From assembly GCF_034092395.1 (NCBI RefSeq), contig NZ_CP139301.1, forward strand, positions 620,001-684,000: a stretch of 64,000 bases of DNA, given 5' to 3'. Numbering within the stretch: position 1 is the stretch's first letter; each line of letters starts with the position of its first letter. Of the stretch, positions 17,655 to 27,741 are shown one piece after another. The notes beneath the pieces were generated by a model, which saw only the letters and a list, made by a program, of their open reading frames with translations, did no database searches and had not been told where the DNA came from. This stretch comes from Prochlorococcus sp. MIT 1307 (GTDB lineage: Bacteria > Cyanobacteriota > Cyanobacteriia > PCC-6307 > Cyanobiaceae). The position numbers were made by a program, and so were the translations under genes.

Positions 17655-18554
17655 ATGAGATACTCAAAAAAATTAACTATCCAATTACTTTTTGCAATAG
17701 CTGGTTTGGCTATTTTGAGTGTCTTTATCAGCAATCTTACAGTAAATCTTATTCGTACTGGAATGGGTTTGAACTTTAATTGGTTAATACAACCATCAGG
17801 GTTTGCTCTCTCTGAAAGCTCACTACCCTATAAACCATCCGATAATTATCTTTGGGTTCTTTTTATTGGTTGGATTAATAGTTTAAAAGTGATCATAGCC
17901 GGATTAATATTAGCCACAATCTTTGGTCTTATTGCAGGAATAGCAAGAACTAGTCAAAATATTTTATTGAAGAAAGTATCAAGCTTGTATGTAGCCCTAA
18001 TAAGACAAATACCACTGCTTCTCCAATTAATGTTCTGGTATTTTGTAGTCTTTCTAAGTCTTCCAGAAAGTCCTATTCCCATTCTTGGCTCAATGGTAAT
18101 AATTTCCAATCAAGGTATAATATTTTTAGGTTTAAATCTTAGCGTAGAGTTTTCATCATTACTCATTGGCTTGAGTATTTTCAGTGGGGCCTCAATTGCA
18201 GAAGTGATTCGAGGAGGGTTGAATTCAATATCAAAAGGTCAATGGGAAGCATTTAGAAGTTTAGGAATATCAGAAAATTTGGGCATGTTCAGAATAGTTT
18301 TACCACAAGCCTTACCAGCAATTATTCCTGGACTTACGAGTCAATACTTAAACCTTGCCAAAAACAGCACTCTTGCTATAGCTGTTGGCTATGCAGATTT
18401 ATATGCAGTAAGTGACACAACTATTACTCAAACAGGAAGGGCTATCGAAGGTTTTATAGTCTTGTTAGTAAGCTTCCTCCTTCTGAACTTAATCATAAGT
18501 GGAGGAATGGAAGTCATCAATCGTTTAACAATGAAATCGAACTATCATTTCTAA
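17655..18554 (+). CDS. Amino-acid ABC importer, permease 1
   Basis: This 299-residue protein has an extra N-terminal helix and loop before the core, as in AapQ/NatG-type permeases. The core ABC permease runs from about 70. The EAA loop is EAFRSLGISENLGMFRIVLPQAL, where the ATPase docks. It should form a heterodimer with the permease encoded at 18649. A run of 12 A (18553-18564) follows the last codons and may be unstable or slippery. Confidence 0.87.
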   Translation: MRYSKKLTIQLLFAIAGLAILSVFISNLTVNLIRTGMGLNFNWLIQPSGFALSESSLPYKPSDNYLWVLFIGWINSLKVIIAGLILATIFGLIAGIARTSQNILLKKVSSLYVALIRQIPLLLQLMFWYFVVFLSLPESPIPILGSMVIISNQGIIFLGLNLSVEFSSLLIGLSIFSGASIAEVIRGGLNSISKGQWEAFRSLGISENLGMFRIVLPQALPAIIPGLTSQYLNLAKNSTLAIAVGYADLYAVSDTTITQTGRAIEGFIVLLVSFLLLNLIISGGMEVINRLTMKSNYHF

Positions 18555-18648
18555 AAAAAAAAAATTCCTATGTGTCTATTTATATTTTATATGAATTTTC
18601 TAAATATTTGACTTAAGAAAAATAAATTTCATACCTTTATAGATTAAA

Positions 18649-19737
18649 GTGTATTCAAAGCAATCAAAAAAACTGACCTTGAGATCCAAAAAGAATCATA
18701 TAAAAATTATAAGGTACTTCAAAAAATGCCAACTGCTAAGGGGAATCAAAAAAGATCTTTTCAATAGCCCATTAGATACTTTAATTACTTTATTCTTGCT
18801 TGCAATAATTGGCTGGTTATCACTAGGTCTAATTAAATGGGTTTTCTTTCAAGCGGATTGGAGAGTGGTTACAGAAAATATTAATCTCTATACTTTTGGT
18901 AGTTATCCTCAACAAGAGAAGTGGAGAATTTCACTTTGGATTTTATTTTTAAGTGGGCTCTCATTATTAACCTTATTATCGCCAAATATTTATAAATTTA
19001 GAAAGCCTTTGCCCTTCTTATGGATAATTACAGTACCTTTAGGAATTTATCTTTTTTCAGGGGGATTTGGGATATTAACTCCTATTCCAACTAGATATTG
19101 GGGAGGACTTTCATTAACCCTAATCCTTACTTTATGTAGTGCTTCTATAGCCCTGCCTTTAGGAATAATTCTTGCTCTTGGCCGTAGAAGTGACTACAAA
19201 TTGATTAATTCAATATGTAGAGTCTATATAGATGTGATGAGAGCGGTTCCCTTAATAGCTGTTCTTTTCTTTGGTCAACTTCTAATACCACTATTTCTCC
19301 CAATTGATTTTGAAGTTAGCCGTTTCGTTAGAGCAGCACTTGCATTCGGGCTTTTTGCTGGAGCTTATGTTGCCGAAGATATTAGAGGTGGACTCCAAGC
19401 AATTCCATTAACACAATATGAAGCAGCAGCAGTCCTCGGTCTTACCCCTGGACAAACACTCCAACTAATTATCATTCCTCAAGCACTGAAAACAGCACTT
19501 CCAGCACTAACTAACCAAGCAATTGGACTACTCCAAAACACAAGTCTTATGGCAATTCTAGGGTTAGTTGAACTATTAGGGATTAGTAGAAGCATTCTTG
19601 CTAACCCAGAATTTATTGGGAAATATTTAGAGGTATATATTTGGCTAGCAATCCTTTACTGGTTTATATGTACGATTATGGCTTTACTTTCACGACAAAT
19701 CGAACATCAACTGAACCCTCTAAAATCCTTTAAATAA
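18649..19737 (+). CDS. Amino-acid ABC importer, permease 2
   Basis: A GTG start at 18649 gives 362 residues. There is a long N-terminal region with several helices (about 40-150) before the core permease, as in AapM-type subunits. The EAA loop is EAAAVLGLTPGQTLQLIIIPQAL. A 94-bp AT-rich gap separates it from permease 1, unlike the 5-7 bp elsewhere in this operon, so expression may be uneven. It lies 5 bp before the ATPase gene. Confidence 0.87.
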   Translation: MYSKQSKKLTLRSKKNHIKIIRYFKKCQLLRGIKKDLFNSPLDTLITLFLLAIIGWLSLGLIKWVFFQADWRVVTENINLYTFGSYPQQEKWRISLWILFLSGLSLLTLLSPNIYKFRKPLPFLWIITVPLGIYLFSGGFGILTPIPTRYWGGLSLTLILTLCSASIALPLGIILALGRRSDYKLINSICRVYIDVMRAVPLIAVLFFGQLLIPLFLPIDFEVSRFVRAALAFGLFAGAYVAEDIRGGLQAIPLTQYEAAAVLGLTPGQTLQLIIIPQALKTALPALTNQAIGLLQNTSLMAILGLVELLGISRSILANPEFIGKYLEVYIWLAILYWFICTIMALLSRQIEHQLNPLKSFK

Positions 19738-19742
19738 GATCA

Positions 19743-20483
19743 ATGAAAATTGCTATTGAAGCTAAAGGAATAGTTAAAACATATGGGCAGGGAAATCGGG
19801 CAATTGACAATGTCTCTCTTCAAGTCAAAAAAGGAGAAGTCCTTGTAGTAATGGGGCCTTCAGGCTCAGGGAAAAGCACCCTAATAAGAACCTTTAACGG
19901 ACTTGAAAGATTTGAGAAAGGAACTTTAGAAGTTCTAGGCATAAAGCTTGATGCTCAGCAAAACGAAAAACAAGTCAGAAGAATTCGTAGGCGAGTGGGA
20001 ATGGTGTTTCAACAATTCAATCTTTTTCCGCACCTTTCAATCCTTGAAAACATCACCTTGGCTCCCATCAAAGTTCAAGATCACTCCCGAAAAGAAGCCG
20101 AATCAAAAGCTATCGATCTTCTAGATCAAATGGGAATTGCAGACCAATTACATAAATATCCCAATCAACTCAGTGGAGGGCAGCAACAAAGAGTTGCTAT
20201 TGCACGCGCTCTTGCACTCCAGCCCGAAATAATGCTCTTCGATGAGCCAACAAGTGCTCTTGATCCAGAAAGAATCAAAGAAGTTCTAGATGCAATGAGA
20301 AGTCTTGCAATTAAAGGCATGACTATGGTCGTAGTGACTCATGAAATAGCCTTTGCGAGAGAAGTGGCTGATCGAGTGCTTTTTATTGACCAAGGAAGAG
20401 TTATTGAAACCGCTCCCCCTCTAGATTTCTTTAACAATGCTCGTGAAGATCGCACTAAAAGGTTCTTGAATCAAATGATGTAA
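19743..20483 (+). CDS. Amino-acid ABC importer, ATPase
   Basis: This 246-residue ATPase has Walker A GPSGSGKST (about 37-45), the Q loop FQQFNLFPHL, signature LSGGQQQR, Walker B IMLFDEPTSALDP and the switch His in VVVTHE. It matches the GlnQ/AapP class, cytoplasmic and bound to the two permeases. It is the last gene of the importer; no clear terminator follows within the next 180 bp. Confidence 0.92.
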   Translation: MKIAIEAKGIVKTYGQGNRAIDNVSLQVKKGEVLVVMGPSGSGKSTLIRTFNGLERFEKGTLEVLGIKLDAQQNEKQVRRIRRRVGMVFQQFNLFPHLSILENITLAPIKVQDHSRKEAESKAIDLLDQMGIADQLHKYPNQLSGGQQQRVAIARALALQPEIMLFDEPTSALDPERIKEVLDAMRSLAIKGMTMVVVTHEIAFAREVADRVLFIDQGRVIETAPPLDFFNNAREDRTKRFLNQMM

Positions 20484-20666
20484 AAATGAAAAGATTTAGC
20501 TCGTCACTACAGCCGCTGAATCCCTCCAAAAACAAATCTGTTCCCAAGAGATTGTAGGCAGGCAAAGAGCTCGTGAGAATTTGTACAAATAAGAAGACAA
20601 CACCACCTAACATAAATAACACTTACTAAGTCAAGGTATAATTGAATTTATTGACTAAGTAGACCT

Positions 20667-20951
20667 ATGGCTTACAGCCAAGTTCAAGTCATGCTTGGTG
20701 GAGCAGTCCACATACCAATCGTTATTGGCTTCTTAAAGTTCTGCGACAACAAGACATCTAAGTCTTATAACGCCCAGAAAGCAGCCAAAGAAAAAGCTGA
20801 CGCAGAGGCTAAAGCCAAGGCTCTAGCTGACGCTCAAAAGAAAGCAGCTGCAGAATCAAAAGCAAAAGCAGCGGCAGAAGCAAAAGCAGCGGCAGAAGCA
20901 AAAGCTAAGGCTGCGACTGAAGCGAATGAAAAAGTTGATAAAAGCGAATAA
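20667..20951 (+). CDS. Ala/Lys-rich repeat protein with N-terminal hydrophobic segment
   Basis: Residues about 5-24 are hydrophobic (VMLGGAVHIPIVIGFL) and could anchor the protein. From about residue 38 it is almost only Ala, Lys, Glu and Asp in AKAAAEAKA-type repeats, as in the helical arm of TolA, and should form a long charged helix. The total is 94 residues. The ATG follows an AT-rich stretch with no strong ribosome site. The gene lies alone between the ABC importer and alkB-like gene. Function unknown; a membrane-tethered spacer is a guess. Confidence 0.6.
   Translation: MAYSQVQVMLGGAVHIPIVIGFLKFCDNKTSKSYNAQKAAKEKADAEAKAKALADAQKKAAAESKAKAAAEAKAAAEAKAKAATEANEKVDKSE
20862..20905 (+). repeat. 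Tandem 18-bp repeat inside the Ala/Lys-rich gene
   Basis: The 18-bp unit GCAAAAGCAGCGGCAGAA occurs twice exactly at 20862-20879 and 20880-20897. A third partial copy (8 bases) follows to 20905. The unit is six codons, so copy-number change keeps the frame. It is more GC-rich than the flanks. Confidence 0.8.
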
Positions 20952-21008
20952 TAATGAAGCCACACAAAAATCATCAGAAATTAATTAAATACTTCTGAAG
21001 AAAAGAAT

Positions 21009-21596
21009 TTAACCAGTATTATTATGATTATAACAACGAAAAGTAAGGTTTATCCTTTGATTAATTACTTTTTTTCTGGTTGGAATTGAGTGGAGCCATT
21101 CTTTCTGACAATTTGGATGCATTATTAATAAATCTCCTCTTCTGAGGGTTATAACTTCTTTAATATTTTTACTCCGATGTTTTAAAAAAAAATCCCTTGT
21201 TGCACCAAGTGATAAAGAAGAAATAGGTTTTGTCAAATCAAGCTCTGCCTCATCATCTGAATGCCATCCCATTCGATCGTTTCCATTTCGATAAAGGTTA
21301 AGAAGACAGCCATTGAATTTCACTTTGCTAGCAAAGTTGACACTTTCTAGCAAAGGAAAAAACCAGTCTGGCCATCCATCTCCAAAATGCTTGGTACCGC
21401 TATAACAATAACTAATATGCTTCTCAGAAAGGAAATTAGTCATACGTGGAGCAACATGTAATGACCCATAAACTCGAACTACAGTCTGCTCCCAAACTAA
21501 ATTCTTATTAATTTGATTCTTCCAATATTCACTATCTTTGATATTCATCCAAGATGGTATAAGAATCCATGGTCGTTTTTCTGATAAATCTTCCAT
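21009..21596 (-). CDS. alkB: AlkB-like 2-oxoglutarate/Fe(II) dioxygenase
   Basis: This 195-residue protein has the AlkB core: iron ligands H112 and D114 (MGWHSDDE), the distal ligand H169 (EWLHSIP) and R181 with NLTFR, which bind 2-oxoglutarate. The NLYRNGNDRMGWH run and LGATRDFFLKH are typical of the ALKBH2/3-like branch. It should remove alkyl groups from bases in DNA or RNA. It follows metY-metA on the same strand, 81 bp after metA, with no functional link evident. Confidence 0.9.
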   Translation of the reverse strand: MEDLSEKRPWILIPSWMNIKDSEYWKNQINKNLVWEQTVVRVYGSLHVAPRMTNFLSEKHISYCYSGTKHFGDGWPDWFFPLLESVNFASKVKFNGCLLNLYRNGNDRMGWHSDDEAELDLTKPISSLSLGATRDFFLKHRSKNIKEVITLRRGDLLIMHPNCQKEWLHSIPTRKKVINQRINLTFRCYNHNNTG

Positions 21597-21677
21597 TTAT
21601 TAGTACTTAATTAAGGTCAAAATTTGAGGTGAATTTAATAGTTAAAAAAATAATTGTGACTCAGAAAAATCTATATC

Positions 21678-22571
21678 TTAAGAGATCAGACTAACTCGCT
21701 GATAACAAAACCAAAGCCATTGCTGAAAAAGCAAGTTCCTATGTGATCGCCAAGAAGTTTGGGGATTGTCAGCATCAAAATTTTCTGGTGGAGGAACATC
21801 TCCTCTCGCTCGATCTCTCTCCATCTCAGAAACAATTCTGCCTGCATTGTATTCAGGGTGTCCTAAATGCATTAATTGCCGTTGATCCGTAGTTTCAAAG
21901 ATGGTGTAACCAACTTTTTCTCCATAAGCCAAAAGACGTAATCGTCCTTGTCGTTGGGCTGCTTCCATCTCTGCATCAGGTAATCCTGCATGTCTGCTCT
22001 GAGGACACAAAAAGCAATCATCCTGAGTTCCCATAAGAGGATGACTAGGGATAAGACTTCTTAATGGAAAAACACCAAAAAGTTTTTGAGAGAAAGATTG
22101 CTTATTAACACCAGCAAGATAAGCAAGTGCAAATCCTGCCCAACAAAGACCTAATGTACTGGCACAACTTGAACGAGCTTCTTCGATAATACCAACTAAT
22201 TCTGACCAATATTTAACTTCTTCATAAGCAATATGCTCAACAGGGGCTCCAGTAATAATTAGGCCATCAAGTGGAGTCGGAGACATAGCTTCTTCCCAAT
22301 CAACATATAAAGCAGCTAAATGAGATAGATCCCATGTTTTATAAGAGTGAGTTTTCAAGCGTATCCAAATAGGTTCGATTTGAAGTGGTGAAAGTCCTAA
22401 AGGGTGAAGTAGATTGAATTCATATTGTTTACCTAAAGGCATCACATTTAAAATCCCAATTCTCAAAGGTCTTATATCCTGCCTCTCTGCTAATTCAGGT
22501 TCAATCCATGAAATATGGTTACGTTCAACTGATGAAATCTTGTGGTAGCTTTTAGGAAGTATTAAAGCCAA
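21678..22571 (-). CDS. metA: Homoserine O-acyltransferase (likely acetyl-CoA)
   Basis: MetA activates homoserine for methionine synthesis. The catalytic Cys is C143 (GLCWAGFA), with H238 and E240 in LGHPEY. Residue 112 (ITGAPVE) is Glu. In characterised MetA enzymes Glu at this place goes with acetyl-CoA, whereas Gly goes with succinyl-CoA. Its partner metY lies 14 bp upstream on the same strand, which also fits O-acetylhomoserine as the product. The length of 297 is normal for the family. Confidence 0.93.
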   Translation of the reverse strand: MALILPKSYHKISSVERNHISWIEPELAERQDIRPLRIGILNVMPLGKQYEFNLLHPLGLSPLQIEPIWIRLKTHSYKTWDLSHLAALYVDWEEAMSPTPLDGLIITGAPVEHIAYEEVKYWSELVGIIEEARSSCASTLGLCWAGFALAYLAGVNKQSFSQKLFGVFPLRSLIPSHPLMGTQDDCFLCPQSRHAGLPDAEMEAAQRQGRLRLLAYGEKVGYTIFETTDQRQLMHLGHPEYNAGRIVSEMERDRARGDVPPPENFDADNPQTSWRSHRNLLFQQWLWFCYQRVSLIS

Positions 22572-22585
22572 TTTTATACCCTCTT

Positions 22586-23923
<1,338 letters not shown>

Positions 23924-23962
23924 CTATTCGAAGAGGCTAACTTCCTTTCTAGCTAAAGAAAA

Positions 23963-24658
23963 TCATTCGCGACTCCAATCATCAGGAGGTTCTGGTTTTT
24001 TCGTATCACTCAAAGAAGGAAGAATTTCTCTAATTAAAGAAAGTATTTGTAGGCGTACTTCTTCACGAAAATTACTTACTGCTTCTTCGCTAAGAACTGG
24101 ATAATATTGATCCTCCCTTGAAACTCCTTCTCTCAAAGGCTTCCAGCTTGTAACTTGCTTTGCCTTAAGGTCTTCCAAAGGTGTAGTGAAATCAAAATCA
24201 CATATCTGAAGATTCACTGATTCCAGTTTTGAGGACCTTCCAATGATTTCCTCCCGGATAGGCTCAAGCGCTTTGGCTTTAATGGTATCTGGCAAGCCAA
24301 GTACAGGCTCATAATAATCAAGTGCTCTTAACTCCTCTTCTAAGAGGATTGGCCATACACCTCTTGAACCTGGAGGTAAATCTAATTTGGTTTCAGCCAA
24401 ATTCATAGCATCAAGAAAAAACTTGAGCCTTCGGTAATAGGACTTGTCCTGAGTAGGTTTCTTAACTGAGACCTTTCCAGTAGTTATTGCAGGGAGAGCA
24501 GCTTCTGCTTTACGAAGAAAAAGTCTGTCATCTCTTTCTAAATTTATTGCTCCCCATCTCTGCCTGTAATCCCAAAGCTCTATATAGCGAGCGATATCAT
24601 CATTTGACCAGCCAAGCTTTTTAAGTTCATCGGCTCTGTGTGTTGTTTCCTTTACCAC
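23963..24658 (-). CDS. Conserved-type cytoplasmic protein, unknown
   Basis: A GTG start gives 231 residues. The N-terminal part (DELKKLGWSNDDIARYIELWDYRQRWGAINLE) looks like a small helical domain; the rest is mixed and charged, with no membrane helix and no clear catalytic motif. It lies 45 bp upstream of metY on the same strand and may be co-transcribed. I do not recognise the family. Confidence 0.65.
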   Translation of the reverse strand: MVKETTHRADELKKLGWSNDDIARYIELWDYRQRWGAINLERDDRLFLRKAEAALPAITTGKVSVKKPTQDKSYYRRLKFFLDAMNLAETKLDLPPGSRGVWPILLEEELRALDYYEPVLGLPDTIKAKALEPIREEIIGRSSKLESVNLQICDFDFTTPLEDLKAKQVTSWKPLREGVSREDQYYPVLSEEAVSNFREEVRLQILSLIREILPSLSDTKKPEPPDDWSRE

Positions 24659-24851
24659 GCTTAAAGTTTTAGCATTTCATTTAAGCGTAGGAGGTTGAAG
24701 AGAAATTGACAATGCAATAACTTATTCTCAAAAATAAAAAATATAATAAAAAGACAGTTTTTGATCACAGCAGAAAAGAAAGGTGGAAATTAACTTTCTA
24801 CACTAAGCAATCACTATTAACAAAGAAATAAAAAGGTAACTTTCCTCAACC

Positions 24852-25994
24852 TCAAGCAATTTTCATATTAGTTAATTCTAGCAATCCATCCCATTGTTTA
24901 TGAATAGACTCAACAAGCCTGAGCTGAACTTCTGCTCTATATAAATTCTGATCACTATATTGAACTTTAAAATAAATATTTCCATTCATAAAGTCGGTTA
25001 GAAAGCGAATAGCCAATTCATAAGGTAAAAACTTAATGCAATATGGTAAATAGTAAAAGTCATAAGCCGAAAAACCCTTTCTTGCTATAGACAAATAACC
25101 GGTAAGAAGGGCTTCACAAAATTCTAAATCAAAACTAATATTAGCCAAGTCTTTTGTCTCCTCGCCAAGTAGATTGCAACAAGAGCGAATACAATCTCCA
25201 ATATCATAGTGAATAATTCCTGATGCAAGAGTGTCAAGATCTATGAGGGATATAATATCTTTAGTGTCATTATCGAACATAAAATTTGTGATTTTAGGAT
25301 CGCCATGTATTGGTTTCTTCATTAATTCCCCTCTAGCTATTGCATCGTTCAAGATAGACACACCTGAACGATGCTTATCTACAACTCTTTCCAGTAAAGA
25401 AAATCTTTTGAAAATTGAAGGTGTGGATATTCGTTTGGATCTAAAATGGTTCAAAGCTTTATCATAATCAGAAAGTATTTTTGTTATGTCATGTAAATCA
25501 TTATCTAATTTTTTTATCCTTTTGAGTGGGAAATCCTTAATTAAATAATGAAAAGTAGCCAGACCTTTTCCAACCTCCTTGGCTTGCTTTGCATTAGATA
25601 TTTTATCCAGACTAGTAGAGGATTGAATGAAGGTAATTGCCCTCCAATATTTATCATCTATTCTTAAAAGAAGTTTTCCCTTGTCAATAGTAGGAATGAT
25701 AGTTGGAATATCCCATCGTTTATAATTAGTTTGATCTTTTTTTTCTCTTATCTTTTTACTAATGTGCAGGCTAATAACATTCCAATTATACATTGGAATT
25801 TCAGGGTCCGAAAATACCGAGGTATTAATTTCTTGTATTACAAAGGATTCTATATCTGAAGAGGGTTTAAGAACTACTAGGAAAGTTTTGTTAATGTTCC
25901 CAAATGGGAGTTCCCTTACAGATAAAATCTGCTTAGAGGGACAGAAGCTGCTTCCAATACTAATCAAATATTCCTGACTATATAAAGAGCTCAA
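24852..25994 (-). CDS. APH-fold phosphotransferase (sugar or small-molecule kinase)
   Basis: This 380-residue protein has the aminoglycoside-phosphotransferase fold. The catalytic loop is H230-G-D232 to N237 (HGDPKITNF), and the metal-binding Asp follows at 252-254 (IDLDT). The N-lobe has a Gly/Asn turn (LPFGNINKTF) like that in NahK-type N-acetylhexosamine kinases. The start codon is a TTG. It lies 46 bp downstream of the Rossmann-like gene on the same strand. The inferred role is kinase for a sugar or polyol. Antibiotic resistance is unlikely in this setting. Confidence 0.75.
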   Translation of the reverse strand: MSSLYSQEYLISIGSSFCPSKQILSVRELPFGNINKTFLVVLKPSSDIESFVIQEINTSVFSDPEIPMYNWNVISLHISKKIREKKDQTNYKRWDIPTIIPTIDKGKLLLRIDDKYWRAITFIQSSTSLDKISNAKQAKEVGKGLATFHYLIKDFPLKRIKKLDNDLHDITKILSDYDKALNHFRSKRISTPSIFKRFSLLERVVDKHRSGVSILNDAIARGELMKKPIHGDPKITNFMFDNDTKDIISLIDLDTLASGIIHYDIGDCIRSCCNLLGEETKDLANISFDLEFCEALLTGYLSIARKGFSAYDFYYLPYCIKFLPYELAIRFLTDFMNGNIYFKVQYSDQNLYRAEVQLRLVESIHKQWDGLLELTNMKIA

Positions 25995-26040
25995 ATCAAA
26001 TAGTTGAAAGAATCCTTTTTATAGCTTTTAATTTATTTTC

Positions 26041-27552
26041 TCACAAGTAGTGTTCTATAAATGATAGAGCTTTTTTATAATTCTCACTATTACCCTTTGG
26101 CTCATGTAAAGGAGTTGCAAAGTCATCTAAAGAGCATGATGACTCAGCCTCAGAATAAATGCAATCGACTATTAGCTCCAATGCCTCTGGAATATGTATA
26201 TTATTCAATGCATCTGCATATCTTCGACTGCTAGATGGACGAACTGAATCTTGGCAATAATTAGCAAGCTCTCGACTCTGTGTCATTACACTAAAAAAAG
26301 TATCTTTAATTTCTGGGGGAGCAAAAACTGACATATATAACAAGTTATTCATAGAGGAATCATGGAGGGGTATGGAATATTTCCTTAGAATTTGGGGCCA
26401 GTATTTTAAGGACTTTATACCTTCAAGCCCACCTTTTTTTAATCCTGCAAATTCACACCATTCTATAAATTCATCAAAATCGTAAGGGCAACGTTTCAAC
26501 TCTTTCATTCGATCAGCAAGAACCTGACCTGCTTGGAAATTTCTAGTTGGTTTTCCTATATTTGGCATCATCATACTTCCACGTACGTCTGCGACCATTG
26601 CTGTTAATTGTGAAAAAGTATGATCTCTAACTTTTTCCAAAAAACCATTTCTTAATAACGCAGCTTCAATCCTCTGAACACCATATCCAAGTTCTGTTAA
26701 TGGAAATGGCTGCAAGTCATATAGGTCGTCTCTATTATCTCTACATACTGAGACTGAGGCTGCCTGATCCAAGCATTGATTTAAAAGCAATGTTAATAAT
26801 GTTGGCAATAAGCCAGGATTCATAGAATGATAGGTATGACCAAAACCAGCAAAAATAGATGAAATATTTTTTGCCGCTTTAATATATTGACCTTCAATAT
26901 TATGGACGCCTGGTGAAACCTGAATATTAGGAGAAATACCATCTAACAATTTTGCACCTAATAGGGCAGTCACTGCATTTGGATGACAGAAGTTTGCAGT
27001 AAAACTATCTAAAGGGTTTCGAAGAGCATCATGTCTATGAAATCCTGAAAAGAAAGCAAGATTATTTTCCTTCTCACATAAAATATATGATTCATTGGTC
27101 ACTTCATTGTGGCTGAAAGAGCCAGATAAACATGCTAATACTACACATTCTCGTTTTAGAATTGTTCGCAACCTACAGGCCTCATACAAATCTTCCTCTA
27201 TATGGTTACTATTAGCACTAAGTATTACAATTTCACACCTAAGTAGCAAATCAGACAAGTTATTATTTACAACCTTATCGCCTTCAATATGGGTTCCCAT
27301 TCCATATAAAGTTTCAATATGTTGAGGATCCATCCCATCTAAAACATCCTCAGAAAATGCGCCTAAAAGGTCTCTATGAGGCCTTGCTGCTAATAAAAGG
27401 CCCTCCCCATCTGTCTGCATTGCGCAGTTATATGCTAGCGAGGCTGCATATAGACCTATGCTATAAAAACCAACTTTGCCTTTACTAAGATCTCTAATTC
27501 TTATGCGTATAGACTCATCAACTAATGGGCTGTAGAAAAAATTGTTTTTCAT
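26041..27552 (-). CDS. Rossmann-like dehydrogenase-related protein, unknown
   Basis: This 503-residue protein has a possible dinucleotide-binding start at about 25-45 (KGKVGFYSIGLYAASLA). A strand-loop VILSAN and a VVLACLSGSFS segment follow, with a helical C-terminal half (NPGLLPTLLTLLLNQCLD). The arrangement recalls glycerol-3-phosphate or 6-phosphogluconate dehydrogenase folds, but the glycine motif is incomplete. It diverges from the StpA-like phosphatase gene across 189 bp and precedes the kinase gene. Function unknown. Confidence 0.6.
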   Translation of the reverse strand: MKNNFFYSPLVDESIRIRIRDLSKGKVGFYSIGLYAASLAYNCAMQTDGEGLLLAARPHRDLLGAFSEDVLDGMDPQHIETLYGMGTHIEGDKVVNNNLSDLLLRCEIVILSANSNHIEEDLYEACRLRTILKRECVVLACLSGSFSHNEVTNESYILCEKENNLAFFSGFHRHDALRNPLDSFTANFCHPNAVTALLGAKLLDGISPNIQVSPGVHNIEGQYIKAAKNISSIFAGFGHTYHSMNPGLLPTLLTLLLNQCLDQAASVSVCRDNRDDLYDLQPFPLTELGYGVQRIEAALLRNGFLEKVRDHTFSQLTAMVADVRGSMMMPNIGKPTRNFQAGQVLADRMKELKRCPYDFDEFIEWCEFAGLKKGGLEGIKSLKYWPQILRKYSIPLHDSSMNNLLYMSVFAPPEIKDTFFSVMTQSRELANYCQDSVRPSSSRRYADALNNIHIPEALELIVDCIYSEAESSCSLDDFATPLHEPKGNSENYKKALSFIEHYL

Positions 27553-27741
27553 AAGATAAACTTTAGCTTACCAAGCACCCATTAAACAAAGAAAATCAGA
27601 GCTCATCGTATCTAAATATCTTTTATAGAAGCAAGTTTTTTTAGCTATACACACTTAATCAAGAAGAAAACTTAGCTTGTGAGGTTAAATAGTATAATTT
27701 ATTATAGAATGATGCTAAGAATGAGAATAAAGTAAAAGTCT

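Noticed and set aside
20862-20905. CRISPR-like array
   Set aside because: The 18-bp units are adjacent without spacers and lie inside a coding frame.
24852-25994. Aminoglycoside resistance gene
   Set aside because: The APH fold is shared by many metabolic kinases; the metabolic neighbours and N-lobe speak against resistance.
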